A stretch of 64,000 nt of DNA from DATFXM01 sp035315885 (GCA_035315885.1 DATFXM010000031.1:31610-95609), one strand, 5' to 3'; shown: positions 1 to 9,168, numbered from the stretch's first letter. Program-made: numbers and translations. The notes: generated by a model not told the origin, from the letters alone.

Positions 1-2666
1 AGTTGCTTGACCCGGCGCATATCGGCCCGAATGCACAGGTACTGGCGATCTTCAACCAGTATCCTGCGCCGAATGACAGCACCGTCGGCGACGGTTTGAA
101 CACCTTCGGGTTCCGCTTTAACTCTCCGATTCACCTTCGGTGGAACACCTACATCTCGAGGGTCGACTACAACGTGACCTCCGATGGTAAGCACACGGTG
201 TTCTGGAGGGGAAATCTACAAAACGACAAGGACAACACCGTTCAGCAGTTCCCCGGCCAGAATCCGCTTTTCACCGACCTGACAAACAGCAAGGGCTTCG
301 CAGCCGGGTACAGCGCTACGCTTACGCCGAACATCGTTAACGTGTTTCACGGCGGCTTCACCCGGTTGGGATTTGAACAGGCTGGTTCGTCGCCCTTGAG
401 CGGATCAAGGCTTGTAAGCTTCCGAACGTTCGACGATCTGATCCCGGCGACCAGAAGTCTCACCAGGATCACCCCGGTATGGAACATCACCGATGACCTT
501 TCCTGGTCAAAGGGGGTACACAACCTGCAGTTTGGCACCAACATCAGATTTATTCGCAACGAGCGTGTGAACTTTGCGACGTCATTCAGCAGCGCGCTGA
601 TCAACAAAGCGTGGCTGTTGTCTAACAGACCAATCCGTCCACCCCTGCTCGCTGACACATCAACCGATCACGCAATGGCCGCACTTCTAGGGCTGGTGAC
701 CCAGGTGACCTCCCGGTTCAACCTGGATAAAGAAGGAAACAACCTGATTACCTTGCCCGAGGGCGCGCCGATCAAGCGCCGGTTCGGGGCAAACGAATAC
801 GAGTGGTACGGCCAGGACAGTTGGCGTATCAAATCGAACCTGACGATCACTGCTGGTCTTCGCTACTCGCTTTATTCGCCGCCCTGGGAGACGCACGGGC
901 TGCAAGTAGCCCCGAACGTCCCACTCGGCAACTGGTTCGACACGCGTGGCGGGATGATGGAGAAAGGCGTTCCGGACAACAAATCAGCTCCCTTGGTGGC
1001 GTTTAATCTCGCCGGCCCGGTGAATGGGCAGAGGAGCTTCTACGGCTGGGACAAGAACAACTTCGCCCCGAGATTCGCATTCGCCTATTCGCCCAAGACG
1101 AAGCTTCCGTTCCTGCGTTGGCTGACGGGTGGCGAGAGCAACAAGCTGGCGATTCGCGGGGGCTACAGTCTGGTCTATGACCGCATCGGCGGCGCGCTCG
1201 CTACAAACGCCGACTCGGGGACTCTGTCCTTCGGGCTCTCGACGTCGGTAACGAATCCGGCTGGGGTGCTGACGCCCAGCACAAGTCCGCGTTTCACCGG
1301 ACTGACGACCCTACCCCCAAACTTGCTGTTGCCCGCTCCGGGCTTCGGCACTTTCCCGGCGGTGTTCCCTTCAGGTCTTGCCGCAGGGGGCTTCGCCATC
1401 ACTGCGGCGATCGACGACCACCTGACGACGCCGTATTCGCAAACTATAAACTTCTCGATCGCGCGCGAGCTGCCTGGAAACATGGTGCTCGAGGTAGCGT
1501 ACGTAGGACGGCTCGGGCGACACATCCTGGTCAACGATGACCTTGCGATGCCTTTGAATCTGGTAGACCCTGCATCGGGCATGGACTACTTTACGGCGGC
1601 GCAGATGCTGGCGCGATTGGATCTCGCAGGCACACCGGTCGCTAACGTTCCAAAGATCGCGTTCTGGGAGAATCTTTTCCCCGGTTACTCGGGAAGCGGG
1701 CTTACAGCGACTCAGCGAATCTATCGCGATGAATATTCGACAGTGACCGGCGCCGGACCCGACTACACCACGTCGCTCTTCGATTTGGATGTGTCGTGTA
1801 GCCCGTGTTCCAAGTTTGGCAAGTTCGCGTTCTTCAATTCTCAGTTCTCGAATTTGAACGCGTTGCGCTCGATCATGCCGACAAACTATCACGCGATGCA
1901 GATTCTGCTCAGGCGCCGTTTCTCGCATGGCTTCCAGTTCGACTTCAACTACACGTTGAGCAAGAGCACCGACTTTGCATCGGTGGTAGAGCGAAACGGG
2001 TTGTTCACCGGCTCGGTGTTCAATTCGTGGTCGCCTGCCGCCAGAAAGAGTGTGTCCGACTTCGACATGACTCACCAGGTGAACATCAACAGCATCTGGG
2101 AGCTTCCGGTTGGCAGGAACCGCTACTTCCTCGGCAATGCCAAAGGATGGATGGACACAATCATAGGCGGCTGGCAAATGTCCGGGATTTACCGGGTCAC
2201 CTCGGGACTCCCGACATCCATCGGAAACGGTTTCTTCTTCCCCACCAATTGGGAATTCACCGGATTCGCAACACAGAACAAAGCGATTCCTCAAACCGGA
2301 GTTACGAAGAACGTAAAGGTCACGCCCGATGACAAGGGAGGCGGCCCGAACGTATTCGCAGATCCGGGAGCGGCGTTTGACTCCTTCGAGCACACCTTGC
2401 CCGGAGGCGTGGGGACTCGAAACAGCATTCGCGGTGACGGGTACTACACGCTCGATCTGGGTCTGTCCAAGGCGTGGAAGATGCCCTACAAGGAAGGACA
2501 CCGTCTGCAGTTTCGATGGGAGGTCTTCAACGTGACCAACTCCGAGAGCTTCGACCCCGCAGCGCTGAAAGGCGCTAATCTTGATGCTCGCGGCACCTTT
2601 GGCAAATACAGCGGCTCACTCTCGAGCCCCAGAGTCATGCAGTTCGGCCTGCGTTATGAATTCTGA
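1..2666 (+). CDS. TonB-dependent receptor, Oar-like (5' end outside the window)
   Basis: The reading frame is already open at the left edge, so only the C-terminal ~887 residues are seen. They have the features of the outer-membrane beta-barrel of Oar-like TonB-dependent receptors: alternating aromatic strands, phrases such as 'RVDYNVTSDGKHTVFWR' and 'NLTITAGLRYSLYSPPWE', and an ending in '...QFGLRYEF' with a terminal Phe, typical of barrel insertion by the BAM machinery. The plug and any carboxypeptidase-regulatory-like N-terminal domain would lie upstream. Such receptors import large substrates across the outer membrane using TonB energy; the substrate cannot be told from the sequence. A strong hairpin terminator follows 24 nt after the stop. 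The next gene is convergent. Confidence 0.9.
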   Translation, partial: LLDPAHIGPNAQVLAIFNQYPAPNDSTVGDGLNTFGFRFNSPIHLRWNTYISRVDYNVTSDGKHTVFWRGNLQNDKDNTVQQFPGQNPLFTDLTNSKGFAAGYSATLTPNIVNVFHGGFTRLGFEQAGSSPLSGSRLVSFRTFDDLIPATRSLTRITPVWNITDDLSWSKGVHNLQFGTNIRFIRNERVNFATSFSSALINKAWLLSNRPIRPPLLADTSTDHAMAALLGLVTQVTSRFNLDKEGNNLITLPEGAPIKRRFGANEYEWYGQDSWRIKSNLTITAGLRYSLYSPPWETHGLQVAPNVPLGNWFDTRGGMMEKGVPDNKSAPLVAFNLAGPVNGQRSFYGWDKNNFAPRFAFAYSPKTKLPFLRWLTGGESNKLAIRGGYSLVYDRIGGALATNADSGTLSFGLSTSVTNPAGVLTPSTSPRFTGLTTLPPNLLLPAPGFGTFPAVFPSGLAAGGFAITAAIDDHLTTPYSQTINFSIARELPGNMVLEVAYVGRLGRHILVNDDLAMPLNLVDPASGMDYFTAAQMLARLDLAGTPVANVPKIAFWENLFPGYSGSGLTATQRIYRDEYSTVTGAGPDYTTSLFDLDVSCSPCSKFGKFAFFNSQFSNLNALRSIMPTNYHAMQILLRRRFSHGFQFDFNYTLSKSTDFASVVERNGLFTGSVFNSWSPAARKSVSDFDMTHQVNINSIWELPVGRNRYFLGNAKGWMDTIIGGWQMSGIYRVTSGLPTSIGNGFFFPTNWEFTGFATQNKAIPQTGVTKNVKVTPDDKGGGPNVFADPGAAFDSFEHTLPGGVGTRNSIRGDGYYTLDLGLSKAWKMPYKEGHRLQFRWEVFNVTNSESFDPAALKGANLDARGTFGKYSGSLSSPRVMQFGLRYEF

Positions 2667-2690
2667 CAAGGTCGCAGGCTGACTCCTCGA

Positions 2691-2719
2691 GGAGCGCCCA
2701 AACGGGCGCTCCTTTTTTA
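2691..2719 (+). terminator. Rho-independent terminator of the TonB receptor gene
   Basis: A perfect 9-bp stem GGAGCGCCC / GGGCGCTCC (2691-2699 and 2704-2712) with a 4-nt loop is followed by TTTTTT. It lies just after the receptor stop codon. The opposing VWFA gene ends inside the T-tract, so the hairpin may act on both transcripts, although the T-run favours the plus strand. Confidence 0.85.
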
Positions 2720-4924
2720 TTGCTGTATCTTGAAGTGCGCGACGGAACTTGTACGTTGCGAGCCGGCGCTCACGGTAACTTTCAAGTCGTAGTCACCCGG
2801 CGGGAAGTCGCTCGTCCTGAACGAAGTCGAATAAGGGACGCGTCCGTTTGCATCCGGAGGAGGCAGAGCACCGCTGGCTTCAGTGAATACTCCTGCTTTG
2901 GTGACGAAAGAGAGTGTAGCGTTGACAGGGGACGTAAATCCGGCGGGTTCATAGACGTTGAAATGAATCAGAAGATTCTTGTCTCCGTTCTGGCTGAACG
3001 TCTGTTCAATGTTCGGTACGAAGTACGCCTGTCCTTCGAGGTACAACGGATGCCTTGTTTTCTTTTGCTCTTCGGTTAACGCGTTGACGCCGCGGCTAAG
3101 CACTACACTAGACATGCTCAACTTGTCCGGACCGTCATCGGGCACTGAAAAACGTGACCTCGCAACCGCGCCTTTTCCGGTCACGCTGTCCCTGATCACC
3201 GTGTCAAGCGTGTAGTCTCCAGGCGGAAGCAGAACCAGCTTGTTGTAGATTTGAGGCCGCTGCTTGATCTCTTCAAGTTGGGACGACGGACCTTTCAGCA
3301 CGAACTCCTGACCGACCTTGCGCACGATCTCATTCGAGGAGTTCCTGATGAGCCCTAGTACTCCAAAACGAGAGGCAAAGGTTTTTGCCTTCTGGTCGAC
3401 GTCAAAATGCAACGCCGAGACCGGAAACAAACAGTACAGCGCTACTACCGCCGACCTTTCGGTCCCTCGGAAGTGCAACGCGTCAGCGTACGCCGGAAAA
3501 TCCTGACTTGGGTTCCCTGAGTTGGCCTGGTCCAGCAACGGGACCTCCTGAGATAGCACCGGCGCATCGTCCAAAGTTCGAAGCGCATAGTAGCCTCTGC
3601 GGGCGCGGATTCGATATTCGCCCGGTCGAGTCAATCGCACTGATATATGCCGAAAGTCCCCGTTGTATTTCTGATTCGATGGCAGGTAGGTCATCGTGTA
3701 GTGGTCGCCAAGCTCGTCCATGATCTTTCGGAACCCATCGCTCAGCTCATTTGTGTTCTTGATTGTGTAACCGCCCGTTTCTTCGCTGAGCTCATCAAGC
3801 GTGGTGACGTTGTTCATTCGGGCGATCTCTTCAGTTCGCCCAAGCGCCGACGTGCCGCCAGACACCAGTTCAGGGTCCCGGTTGCGCAGCCGTCCGACCG
3901 CGGCTGCGTCCCGCTCCTGCATCGCCTCCGCGTTTGGACTCGATAGTCGAAGCCCCGCAATGTCCAGCGCGTAGATGGTTACTCCGGAGGTGTTCGCCGC
4001 ACTGATGATCGACAAGTACTGGTTTTTGACCGCGGGCAAAACGGCAAAACCCTCGGAGAACAAAATCAGGGTCTTGCGCGCAACCTTCACGTTTTTCTGT
4101 GCGTTGATGATTGCCAGTAGCGCGCTCACTGAGCGCCAGCCTTGATACTCGCGTTCGTACCGGTCGAAGGTCCTCAAAATCCTGAGCCCGGTCAACGCGA
4201 TCGTAGTACGCATCACCTGGTTCGCGTCGATTGCGTCTGAACCGCCTTTTACATCCTGCGTGGGAGGTTCCGCTGGAAGATCGAGCGGATCGTGGATCGC
4301 ATCCGCGGCTGCGATCTTTGATGCATCGGAGAGCGGCTCAACGATGCTCTCCAGTTGTGCCTTGACCTGATTGGCCGTGGCCAGATATTTCTTGGATTCG
4401 TGCGCGGTGAAGGTGTTGACGGCCTCTCTTATCGCCGCCTTGTCATTGGTGAATGGTGCAAGAACTATGAGACCCAGGTCCATGCCGAACACTGCTACGA
4501 AATCACTGGGCTTCATGCCGTTGTCGATGTAATCGAGCGCTGCGCGTCGAGCTCGAAGCGCGCCATCCCGAGTAGTCTGAGCGTCAAGAACGAGCGAAAC
4601 GAGGTTGACCGATTTTATATCCGTGGGAACTGCATTGGCCTGGCGTGCATCGCCTGCGGTGATGTCGGCGCTCTTTGATTCATAGCGAAAGGATACGATC
4701 TTCTGTTGAACGCCGTCCTCGAGAATCTCAAAGTCTGGCGCGGTCAGGTCGGGCACCGTTCGATTTTTTTTGTCGGTGACTATGGCGTCTACGAGCACCT
4801 CTTCAGCCCGCAACTTAATCGATACTTCCTGGTCAGATTTCTTTTGAGACTGGTGGGAGGCTACGCTTAGAGGCTGAGCGATCAGAATCAGAGCGGCGAT
4901 TGCCGAGGAAACGCTCCCTTTCAT
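2717..4924 (-). CDS. VWFA-related secreted protein, acidobacterial type
   Basis: This protein of about 735 residues starts with a signal peptide (MKGSVSSAIAALILIAQPLSVASH). I chose the ATG at 4924 over an in-frame GTG at 4939 because GGAG lies 9 nt upstream of the ATG. After the signal comes a short region with 'VDAIVTDKKNRTVPDLTAPDFEILEDG', the hallmark of the VWFA-related family common in Acidobacteriota. A VWA-like fold follows (about residues 90-430), with 'LVSLVLDAQTTRDG' at the metal-site position; the classical DxSxS MIDAS motif is not intact. The C-terminal third looks beta-rich and resembles surface or adhesion domains. It is probably exported to the periplasm or cell surface; its function is unknown. 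It stands alone between a convergent receptor and a divergent lipoprotein gene. Confidence 0.8.
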   Translation of the reverse strand: MKGSVSSAIAALILIAQPLSVASHQSQKKSDQEVSIKLRAEEVLVDAIVTDKKNRTVPDLTAPDFEILEDGVQQKIVSFRYESKSADITAGDARQANAVPTDIKSVNLVSLVLDAQTTRDGALRARRAALDYIDNGMKPSDFVAVFGMDLGLIVLAPFTNDKAAIREAVNTFTAHESKKYLATANQVKAQLESIVEPLSDASKIAAADAIHDPLDLPAEPPTQDVKGGSDAIDANQVMRTTIALTGLRILRTFDRYEREYQGWRSVSALLAIINAQKNVKVARKTLILFSEGFAVLPAVKNQYLSIISAANTSGVTIYALDIAGLRLSSPNAEAMQERDAAAVGRLRNRDPELVSGGTSALGRTEEIARMNNVTTLDELSEETGGYTIKNTNELSDGFRKIMDELGDHYTMTYLPSNQKYNGDFRHISVRLTRPGEYRIRARRGYYALRTLDDAPVLSQEVPLLDQANSGNPSQDFPAYADALHFRGTERSAVVALYCLFPVSALHFDVDQKAKTFASRFGVLGLIRNSSNEIVRKVGQEFVLKGPSSQLEEIKQRPQIYNKLVLLPPGDYTLDTVIRDSVTGKGAVARSRFSVPDDGPDKLSMSSVVLSRGVNALTEEQKKTRHPLYLEGQAYFVPNIEQTFSQNGDKNLLIHFNVYEPAGFTSPVNATLSFVTKAGVFTEASGALPPPDANGRVPYSTSFRTSDFPPGDYDLKVTVSAGSQRTSSVAHFKIQQ

Positions 4925-5074
4925 GAGACTTGACTCCACGCGGCAGGATCAAACGTGGGTCATGCTGCTACCTGGGCGCTTCAAAGTCAAATCGGCGATG
5001 TTGACGACGGCGCCAGCCATAACATAATGTCGACGCGATCAGCATCAGCAATCTTTGTACGAGGGGATTTCAAT

Positions 5075-5482
5075 TTGAGGTCAAGCAGAATACTACTCAA
5101 CACGCGGGTCGCTGTGGTCCTGGCGTTCATCCTTCTATTGTCAGCGATGTCTGGATGCGGTGGTGGCACGAGCGACCCGGCAAAAGCCACTCAATACCCC
5201 GCGGGAATCAGTGACGACATTGCGAAACAGCTTCAGTACGACTCGCGGGTACAAAGCTTCGACGTCGATGGTGAGAACCTGATCGTCAATGTCAACGATG
5301 CGTGGCTCCAGCAGCCTCAGGGTATGCAGGAACGCGCTCTTGGCGGATGGTACAGCGCATGGCATGCGGAGCATAAAGGCATAGTGGAGGTTAAGAGCGG
5401 CGGCGAAACCGTGGCGACCTGGACCGCTGAAGGGTTCAAGCCGGCCACAAAGAGCAAGACCGAAGGCAGCTCCGAGAGTTGA
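5075..5482 (+). CDS. Small lipoprotein of unknown function
   Basis: Longer in-frame starts exist (4955, 5027), but the TTG at 5075 is preceded by GAGGGG with 8 nt spacing and gives a proper lipoprotein signal: MRSSRILLNTRVAVV, a hydrophobic stretch and the lipobox LSAMSGC. The mature part is about 105 residues, beginning CGGGTSDPAKATQ, and has no domain I recognise. It contains a compact segment ('SRVQSFDVDGENLIVNVNDA') reminiscent of small periplasmic beta-structured domains. It is likely anchored in the inner or outer membrane by an N-terminal lipidated cysteine. It is divergent from the VWFA gene, so the ~150 nt between them probably hold both promoters. Confidence 0.65.
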   Translation: MRSSRILLNTRVAVVLAFILLLSAMSGCGGGTSDPAKATQYPAGISDDIAKQLQYDSRVQSFDVDGENLIVNVNDAWLQQPQGMQERALGGWYSAWHAEHKGIVEVKSGGETVATWTAEGFKPATKSKTEGSSES

Positions 5483-5529
5483 CTAGAGGCGCTTTCAGGT
5501 TCTTTGCGAGCTTTTGAGGTTTTCACGAC

Positions 5530-5634
5530 CCTTTGATGTTATGAAGCAGGCGCCTCCGACGGGTGAGTGATAAACTCGCGGTTGATTAACATCGACTTGC
5601 GTCGAGGGAGGCGACTGCTTCATAACATCAAAGG
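5530..5634. repeat. Long imperfect inverted repeat (about 30-bp arms)
   Basis: The left arm at 5530-5561 (begins CCTTTGATGTTATGAAGCAG) is the reverse complement of the right arm at 5600-5634, with one substitution over 28 nt and a 3-nt insertion near the loop. The loop of ~38 nt is TA-rich. There is no T-tract on either side, so it is not a classical terminator. It lies between the lipoprotein stop and the trpE stop (convergent), where it could block transcription from both sides or be a small non-autonomous palindromic element. Confidence 0.8.
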
Positions 5635-5668
5635 TCCTGCCTCGCGTCATCTCCTCATCTCCCCATCC

Positions 5669-7150
5669 CTAACCTTTCTCTGCCATCTCTATCGCCTGCA
5701 ACATCGCCCGAGCCTTATTCACCGTTTCAACGTACTCGGTCTCAGGGACTGAGTCGGCTACAATCCCCGCGCCCGCCTGAAAGTAGGCCCTTCCGTGCCT
5801 GACTACAATCGTTCGAATCGCAATACACGAGTCCAGGTTACCCGAGTAGTCGAGGTACATCACCGCGCCCGCATACACACCCCGCCGGCTGGTCTCCAGT
5901 TCTTCGATGATCTCCATCGCGCGGATCTTTGGCGCACCGGTGACCGTTCCCGCAGGGAAGCAGGCCGCCAGCGCATCGAATCGATCCTTGCCAGCTTTGA
6001 GTCGCGCCTTTATCGAAGAGACGAGGTGCATGACGTGCGAGTACCTCTCGATGACCATCAGATCAGTAACCTCGACGGAGCCGTAGTCCGCCACTCGCCC
6101 CAAATCGTTGCGGCCCAGATCCACGAGCATTATGTGTTCGGCGACTTCCTTCTCATCGGCTCTTAGCTCTTCGCCAAGCAGCACGTCTTCAGTTTCAGTA
6201 GCCCCGCGAGGCCGCGTGCCTGCAATCGGCCGATATTCGAGCCTTCGACCGGTCGCCCTCACCAGCATCTCCGGGGACGCACCAAGGACCGCCCAGTCGT
6301 CCATCTTTAGGAAGAACATGTACGGCGATGGATTAACGACCCTGAGTGCCCGATAAACTTCGAAGGGATGGGCGGTGAGCGCGGTATCGAATCTCTGCGA
6401 AAGGACAACCTGAAAGATGTCGCCGGCGTTTATGTACTCTTTAGCTTTCAGAACCGCTTCTTCAAATTTGTCCTTCTTCATGTTCGAGCGGACCTTCGTA
6501 GGAACCGCAGGTTCCGCTCGCTTCAACGGTTCTATCGGATCTTCGAGGTGAGCTTCGATTGCCTCTATTTCGTCTACTGCCTGGCGGTAGGCGTCTTCCA
6601 GGCCCTGAGTTCGGCCTTCGGTGAAGACGTTGGAGATAAGATGTATCTGATGTCTGACGTGATCGAACACCAGGATCCGCGAGAAGAACATCATCACCGA
6701 GTCTTCGACTTCGAGGTCGTCCGGGTTGTTGTCTGGGATCTTCTCGAACCAGCGCACTGCATCGTAGGACAGATACCCGACCGCGCCGCACGTGAAAGGC
6801 GGCAGCTCGGGCACGCGGACGGGTATATGCCGTCCCGACAATCTGCGCAGCACCGCCAGCATCTCCTCACCTGTCTCTTCGGTCGACGTACCGCGTTCGA
6901 TGGAAGTCTTGCCGGACCGGGAACGAACGATGGTGTGAGGATCGAAACCCAGAAAAGAATAGCGAGCGACTTTTTCGCCGCCCTCGATCGATTCAAGCAA
7001 AAAGGAAAACTTGCTGAGCCGCTCGATCTTGAGATAGGCAGCGACCGGAGTCAGGAGGTCAGCCATCACCCGCTTGACCACCGGAACTACGGTTCCTTCA
7101 CTCGCAAGTTTCAAGAATTCGTCGTAAGTTGGCGGGCTCAGGCTTTCCAT
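5669..7150 (-). CDS. trpE: Anthranilate synthase component I
   Basis: A 493-residue protein, normal length for TrpE. It converts chorismate plus glutamine-derived ammonia to anthranilate, the first committed step of tryptophan synthesis, in complex with TrpG (not in the window). The N-terminal domain carries the regulatory signature 'FLLESIEGGEKVARYSFLGFDP', which includes the LLES element tied to tryptophan feedback. The C-terminal chorismate-binding domain has 'RPIAGTRPRGATETED', 'DEKEVAEHIMLVDLGRNDLGR' and 'FPAGTVTGAPKIRAMEII'. The gene follows the hisIE-like gene by 29 nt on the same strand, so they are probably co-transcribed. The nearest purine-rich RBS-like sequence (GAGGAG) is about 20 nt upstream, farther than usual. 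Confidence 0.95.
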   Translation of the reverse strand: MESLSPPTYDEFLKLASEGTVVPVVKRVMADLLTPVAAYLKIERLSKFSFLLESIEGGEKVARYSFLGFDPHTIVRSRSGKTSIERGTSTEETGEEMLAVLRRLSGRHIPVRVPELPPFTCGAVGYLSYDAVRWFEKIPDNNPDDLEVEDSVMMFFSRILVFDHVRHQIHLISNVFTEGRTQGLEDAYRQAVDEIEAIEAHLEDPIEPLKRAEPAVPTKVRSNMKKDKFEEAVLKAKEYINAGDIFQVVLSQRFDTALTAHPFEVYRALRVVNPSPYMFFLKMDDWAVLGASPEMLVRATGRRLEYRPIAGTRPRGATETEDVLLGEELRADEKEVAEHIMLVDLGRNDLGRVADYGSVEVTDLMVIERYSHVMHLVSSIKARLKAGKDRFDALAACFPAGTVTGAPKIRAMEIIEELETSRRGVYAGAVMYLDYSGNLDSCIAIRTIVVRHGRAYFQAGAGIVADSVPETEYVETVNKARAMLQAIEMAEKG

Positions 7151-7179
7151 AGGTCGAGCGGATCGATTCTCTTTCTCCT

Positions 7180-7842
7180 CTAGTCGGTCTGTTTTTTCCC
7201 TGCCGAGCTGCGTTCGGCCAGTTCGTTGCGCACCTCTTCCAACTTAACGCCTCGCTCAACCATCATCACCAGCAAATGATAAAACAAGTCGGACAGCTCT
7301 GAGACAAGTTCTCTTGAAGAAGCGTTCTTGGCGGCGATGATCACCTCTCCCGATTCTTCGCCGATCTTCTTGAGGATCTTGTCCAGCCCGCTGTTGAACA
7401 GGTAGGTCGTGTAGGAGCCTTCGGGAAGCTCTTCCTTGCGGCGAGCTATCAGTTGATAGAGAGCACTTATCGTAAAACCGAACTCCATCGAGTTCACGTT
7501 TACAAGTTCGAGGTCCGGCTTGCGGGGCTGAGACTCGGCCACCGGATTCAGGAGGCTTGCTGGGTGCGAGTCTCGGGCAACCGCGGCGTCGCGTTCGACC
7601 AGAACGGTCAGCGAGTGCCCGTCGAGGTTTGAGCGGACATCCACCAGCTTCCAGTTATATTCGCGCAGTGCCGGCAAGCGCGAAGCGATCTGTTCTGCGC
7701 CACCGGTCTGCAGCGTCTCGGCCAGCGCCTTGCTGTCGAGATAACAAAGAGCAACAACATCGCTGGTCGCTGCGTCTTGCACGATGGCCGCGATCAAGCC
7801 GCGCTCATCGGAATCGATGTTGAGGATCATGGAGTCAGACAT
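7180..7842 (-). CDS. HisIE-like protein: PRA-PH (HisE) domain with degenerate HisI half
   Basis: A 220-residue protein. Residues ~120-210 are a well-kept phosphoribosyl-ATP pyrophosphatase (HisE, MazG-like all-alpha) domain: 'LYQLIARRKEELPEGSYTTY', 'LFNSGLDKILKKIGEESGEV', 'SELSDLFYHLLVMM'. Residues ~1-98 align with the phosphoribosyl-AMP cyclohydrolase (HisI) fold ('LIAAIVQDAATSDVVALCYL', 'KLVDVRSNLDGHSLTVLVE'), but the key DCDxD metal motif reads NLDGH and the ACHTG..SC zinc-cysteine region reads ARDSH. Both zinc cysteines in this stretch and two of three aspartates are gone. The HisE step is plausibly active; the HisI step probably is not. It is paired with trpE rather than his genes. Confidence 0.85.
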   Translation of the reverse strand: MSDSMILNIDSDERGLIAAIVQDAATSDVVALCYLDSKALAETLQTGGAEQIASRLPALREYNWKLVDVRSNLDGHSLTVLVERDAAVARDSHPASLLNPVAESQPRKPDLELVNVNSMEFGFTISALYQLIARRKEELPEGSYTTYLFNSGLDKILKKIGEESGEVIIAAKNASSRELVSELSDLFYHLLVMMVERGVKLEEVRNELAERSSAGKKQTD

Positions 7843-7847
7843 GGCTC

Positions 7848-7949
7848 AAGTTCTGAGTAGCGAGTTCTGAGTTCTGAATCTGGCAGCATCCGACCGTGCC
7901 GGTTTCCAAGCTCACCACTCAGAACTCAGAACTCAGTACTCAGAACTCC
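7848..7949. repeat. GAGTNCT heptad repeat, inverted arms (copy 1)
   Basis: The left arm (7848-7877) carries tandem heptads GAGTTCT; the right arm (7916-7949) carries the complementary AGAACTC/AGTACTC heptads, so the transcript can fold into a long hairpin around ~38 nt of unique sequence. It lies immediately upstream of the hisIE-like start codon, in its leader or promoter region. Confidence 0.85.
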
Positions 7950-8290
7950 TCATGGCCTGGCGAGGTGGACTATTCTGATGGCAAGCGTTTCGCGGTCGTC
8001 TCGCCGTCTTATGCGTTGCCGGCGTTGGCTGCCTTCCCCGTCAACCCAGGTGATCCCATCCACGATGACAAGAGATTTGACATTGTAACGCATTGTTCGT
8101 CGTCTCTCACACAGACGCCGCTCGCCTCCACTCCTTCTCTCTTTTCCGTCCCACGACATGCTTTCGCACGCTCCCACTAGAGAAAGAAAGTAACTCCCGT
8201 AGCCGTGACGGCCCCCACACCGCCAGCGACAGAGGCGCAGATTCTATTCAAGCGCGCGAAACTATGCAAACGATTGTGTTGTCCCGGCTT
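7950..8290. other. Gene-free stretch between two heptad repeats
   Basis: I see no convincing gene, RNA or promoter here. The short open frames on both strands have no ribosome-binding site or recognisable product. The upstream part should contain the promoter of the minus-strand hisIE-trpE pair. Confidence 0.5.
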
Positions 8291-8392
8291 GCGAGTTCTG
8301 AGTTCCGAGTACTGACTGAGTTTCTGAGCCGTAGCTGTAGCCTACCGTCTAAGGCAAACTACTTAGAACTCAGAACTCGGCCCTCAGAACTA
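8291..8392. repeat. GAGTNCT heptad repeat, inverted arms (copy 2)
   Basis: Left arm 8291-8323 (GAGTTCT GAGTTCC GAGTACT), right arm 8363-8392 (AGAACTC heptads), with the internal sequence GTAGCCTACCGTCTAAGGC between them. The right arm overlaps the 3' end of the M50-like gene and encodes its last residues and stop codon. Confidence 0.85.
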
Positions 8393-9141
8393 CGAGGAAG
8401 CGGCGGTAAAGCGAGGGGCGTGTAAGGATCGATCGACTCACTCTTGCGGCGCAGACTGCGGTAGTAGACCACCAGCGTCATCCCAACCGCGAGCACCGAC
8501 AGCACCGACCAGCCCAAAGCCCAGACTATCGGAGGGATGATACCTCCAGTCGCTTCCGACATATTTCCAGCGTCAGTAGGAATCGAGGGGTCAAATGCGG
8601 ACAAATATAGAAGCGCACGCAGATGATAGAAGGCATTTAGCAGGCATTGGACCGCTAGAAAGCTCATCAGAAAATGAGTCACCCCGATTCGGCCCTTCAC
8701 ACCGAGGAATACCAGTCCAGCTCCGAATAACAGCCCAACCAGCCATACCAGCAAGTTCCCCCCAAACAGAACCGTGATCAACAGCACGAAAACGCCGGTC
8801 CCCGCTGCGGCAAGCCGCGCAAATCGTGCTGAACGAAGCAGCAGCAACAGCGAGGCACCGTAGGCAATGGTGCTCAAATACCCCGCACTGGAGATAAATA
8901 ACCGCCAGCCACCCCGCGTGTAAGTCAATCCGCTCTCGTTCCAGTCGAGGGCTATCGAATTGACCGTGCCGGAGGTGGCGAGAGCAGCGATGGCGTGGCC
9001 CGCCTCGTGGATGAAGGTCACAAAAAGCCTGACGGGATAGGTCAGGACGCCCGCGTACGGGACAAACCACAACAGCAGAGTGATACCCGAAGCAATCAGT
9101 AGGAGCTTAAACGAATCCTTGACCTGGGTCGGCGTGCTCAT
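8359..9141 (-). CDS. M50B-like membrane metalloprotease
   Basis: About 260 residues. The zinc-binding HExxH motif is present as HEAGH near residue 44 in 'RLFVTFIHEAGHAIAALAT', flanked by hydrophobic helices, and about seven transmembrane segments are visible. This fits the M50B-type site-2-protease-like family, which sits in the inner membrane. Some members are only putative proteases. I prefer the ATG at 9141 to an upstream TTG at 9159; neither has a clear RBS. The last residues ('GRVLSSK') are encoded inside a heptad repeat, so the natural C-terminus may have been changed by the repeat. The gene follows moaC closely and may be the last gene of the moeA-moaC transcript. Confidence 0.75.
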   Translation of the reverse strand: MSTPTQVKDSFKLLLIASGITLLLWFVPYAGVLTYPVRLFVTFIHEAGHAIAALATSGTVNSIALDWNESGLTYTRGGWRLFISSAGYLSTIAYGASLLLLLRSARFARLAAAGTGVFVLLITVLFGGNLLVWLVGLLFGAGLVFLGVKGRIGVTHFLMSFLAVQCLLNAFYHLRALLYLSAFDPSIPTDAGNMSEATGGIIPPIVWALGWSVLSVLAVGMTLVVYYRSLRRKSESIDPYTPLALPPLPRSSEGRVLSSK

Positions 9142-9168
9142 CGAGAGAATATACGACAATGCGGCTTA

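Noticed and set aside
1371..2501. 376-residue open frame on the minus strand
   Set aside because: It runs antisense inside the TonB receptor, has no recognisable domain or RBS, and is rich in Arg, His and Val, as expected for a shadow of a GC-rich gene.
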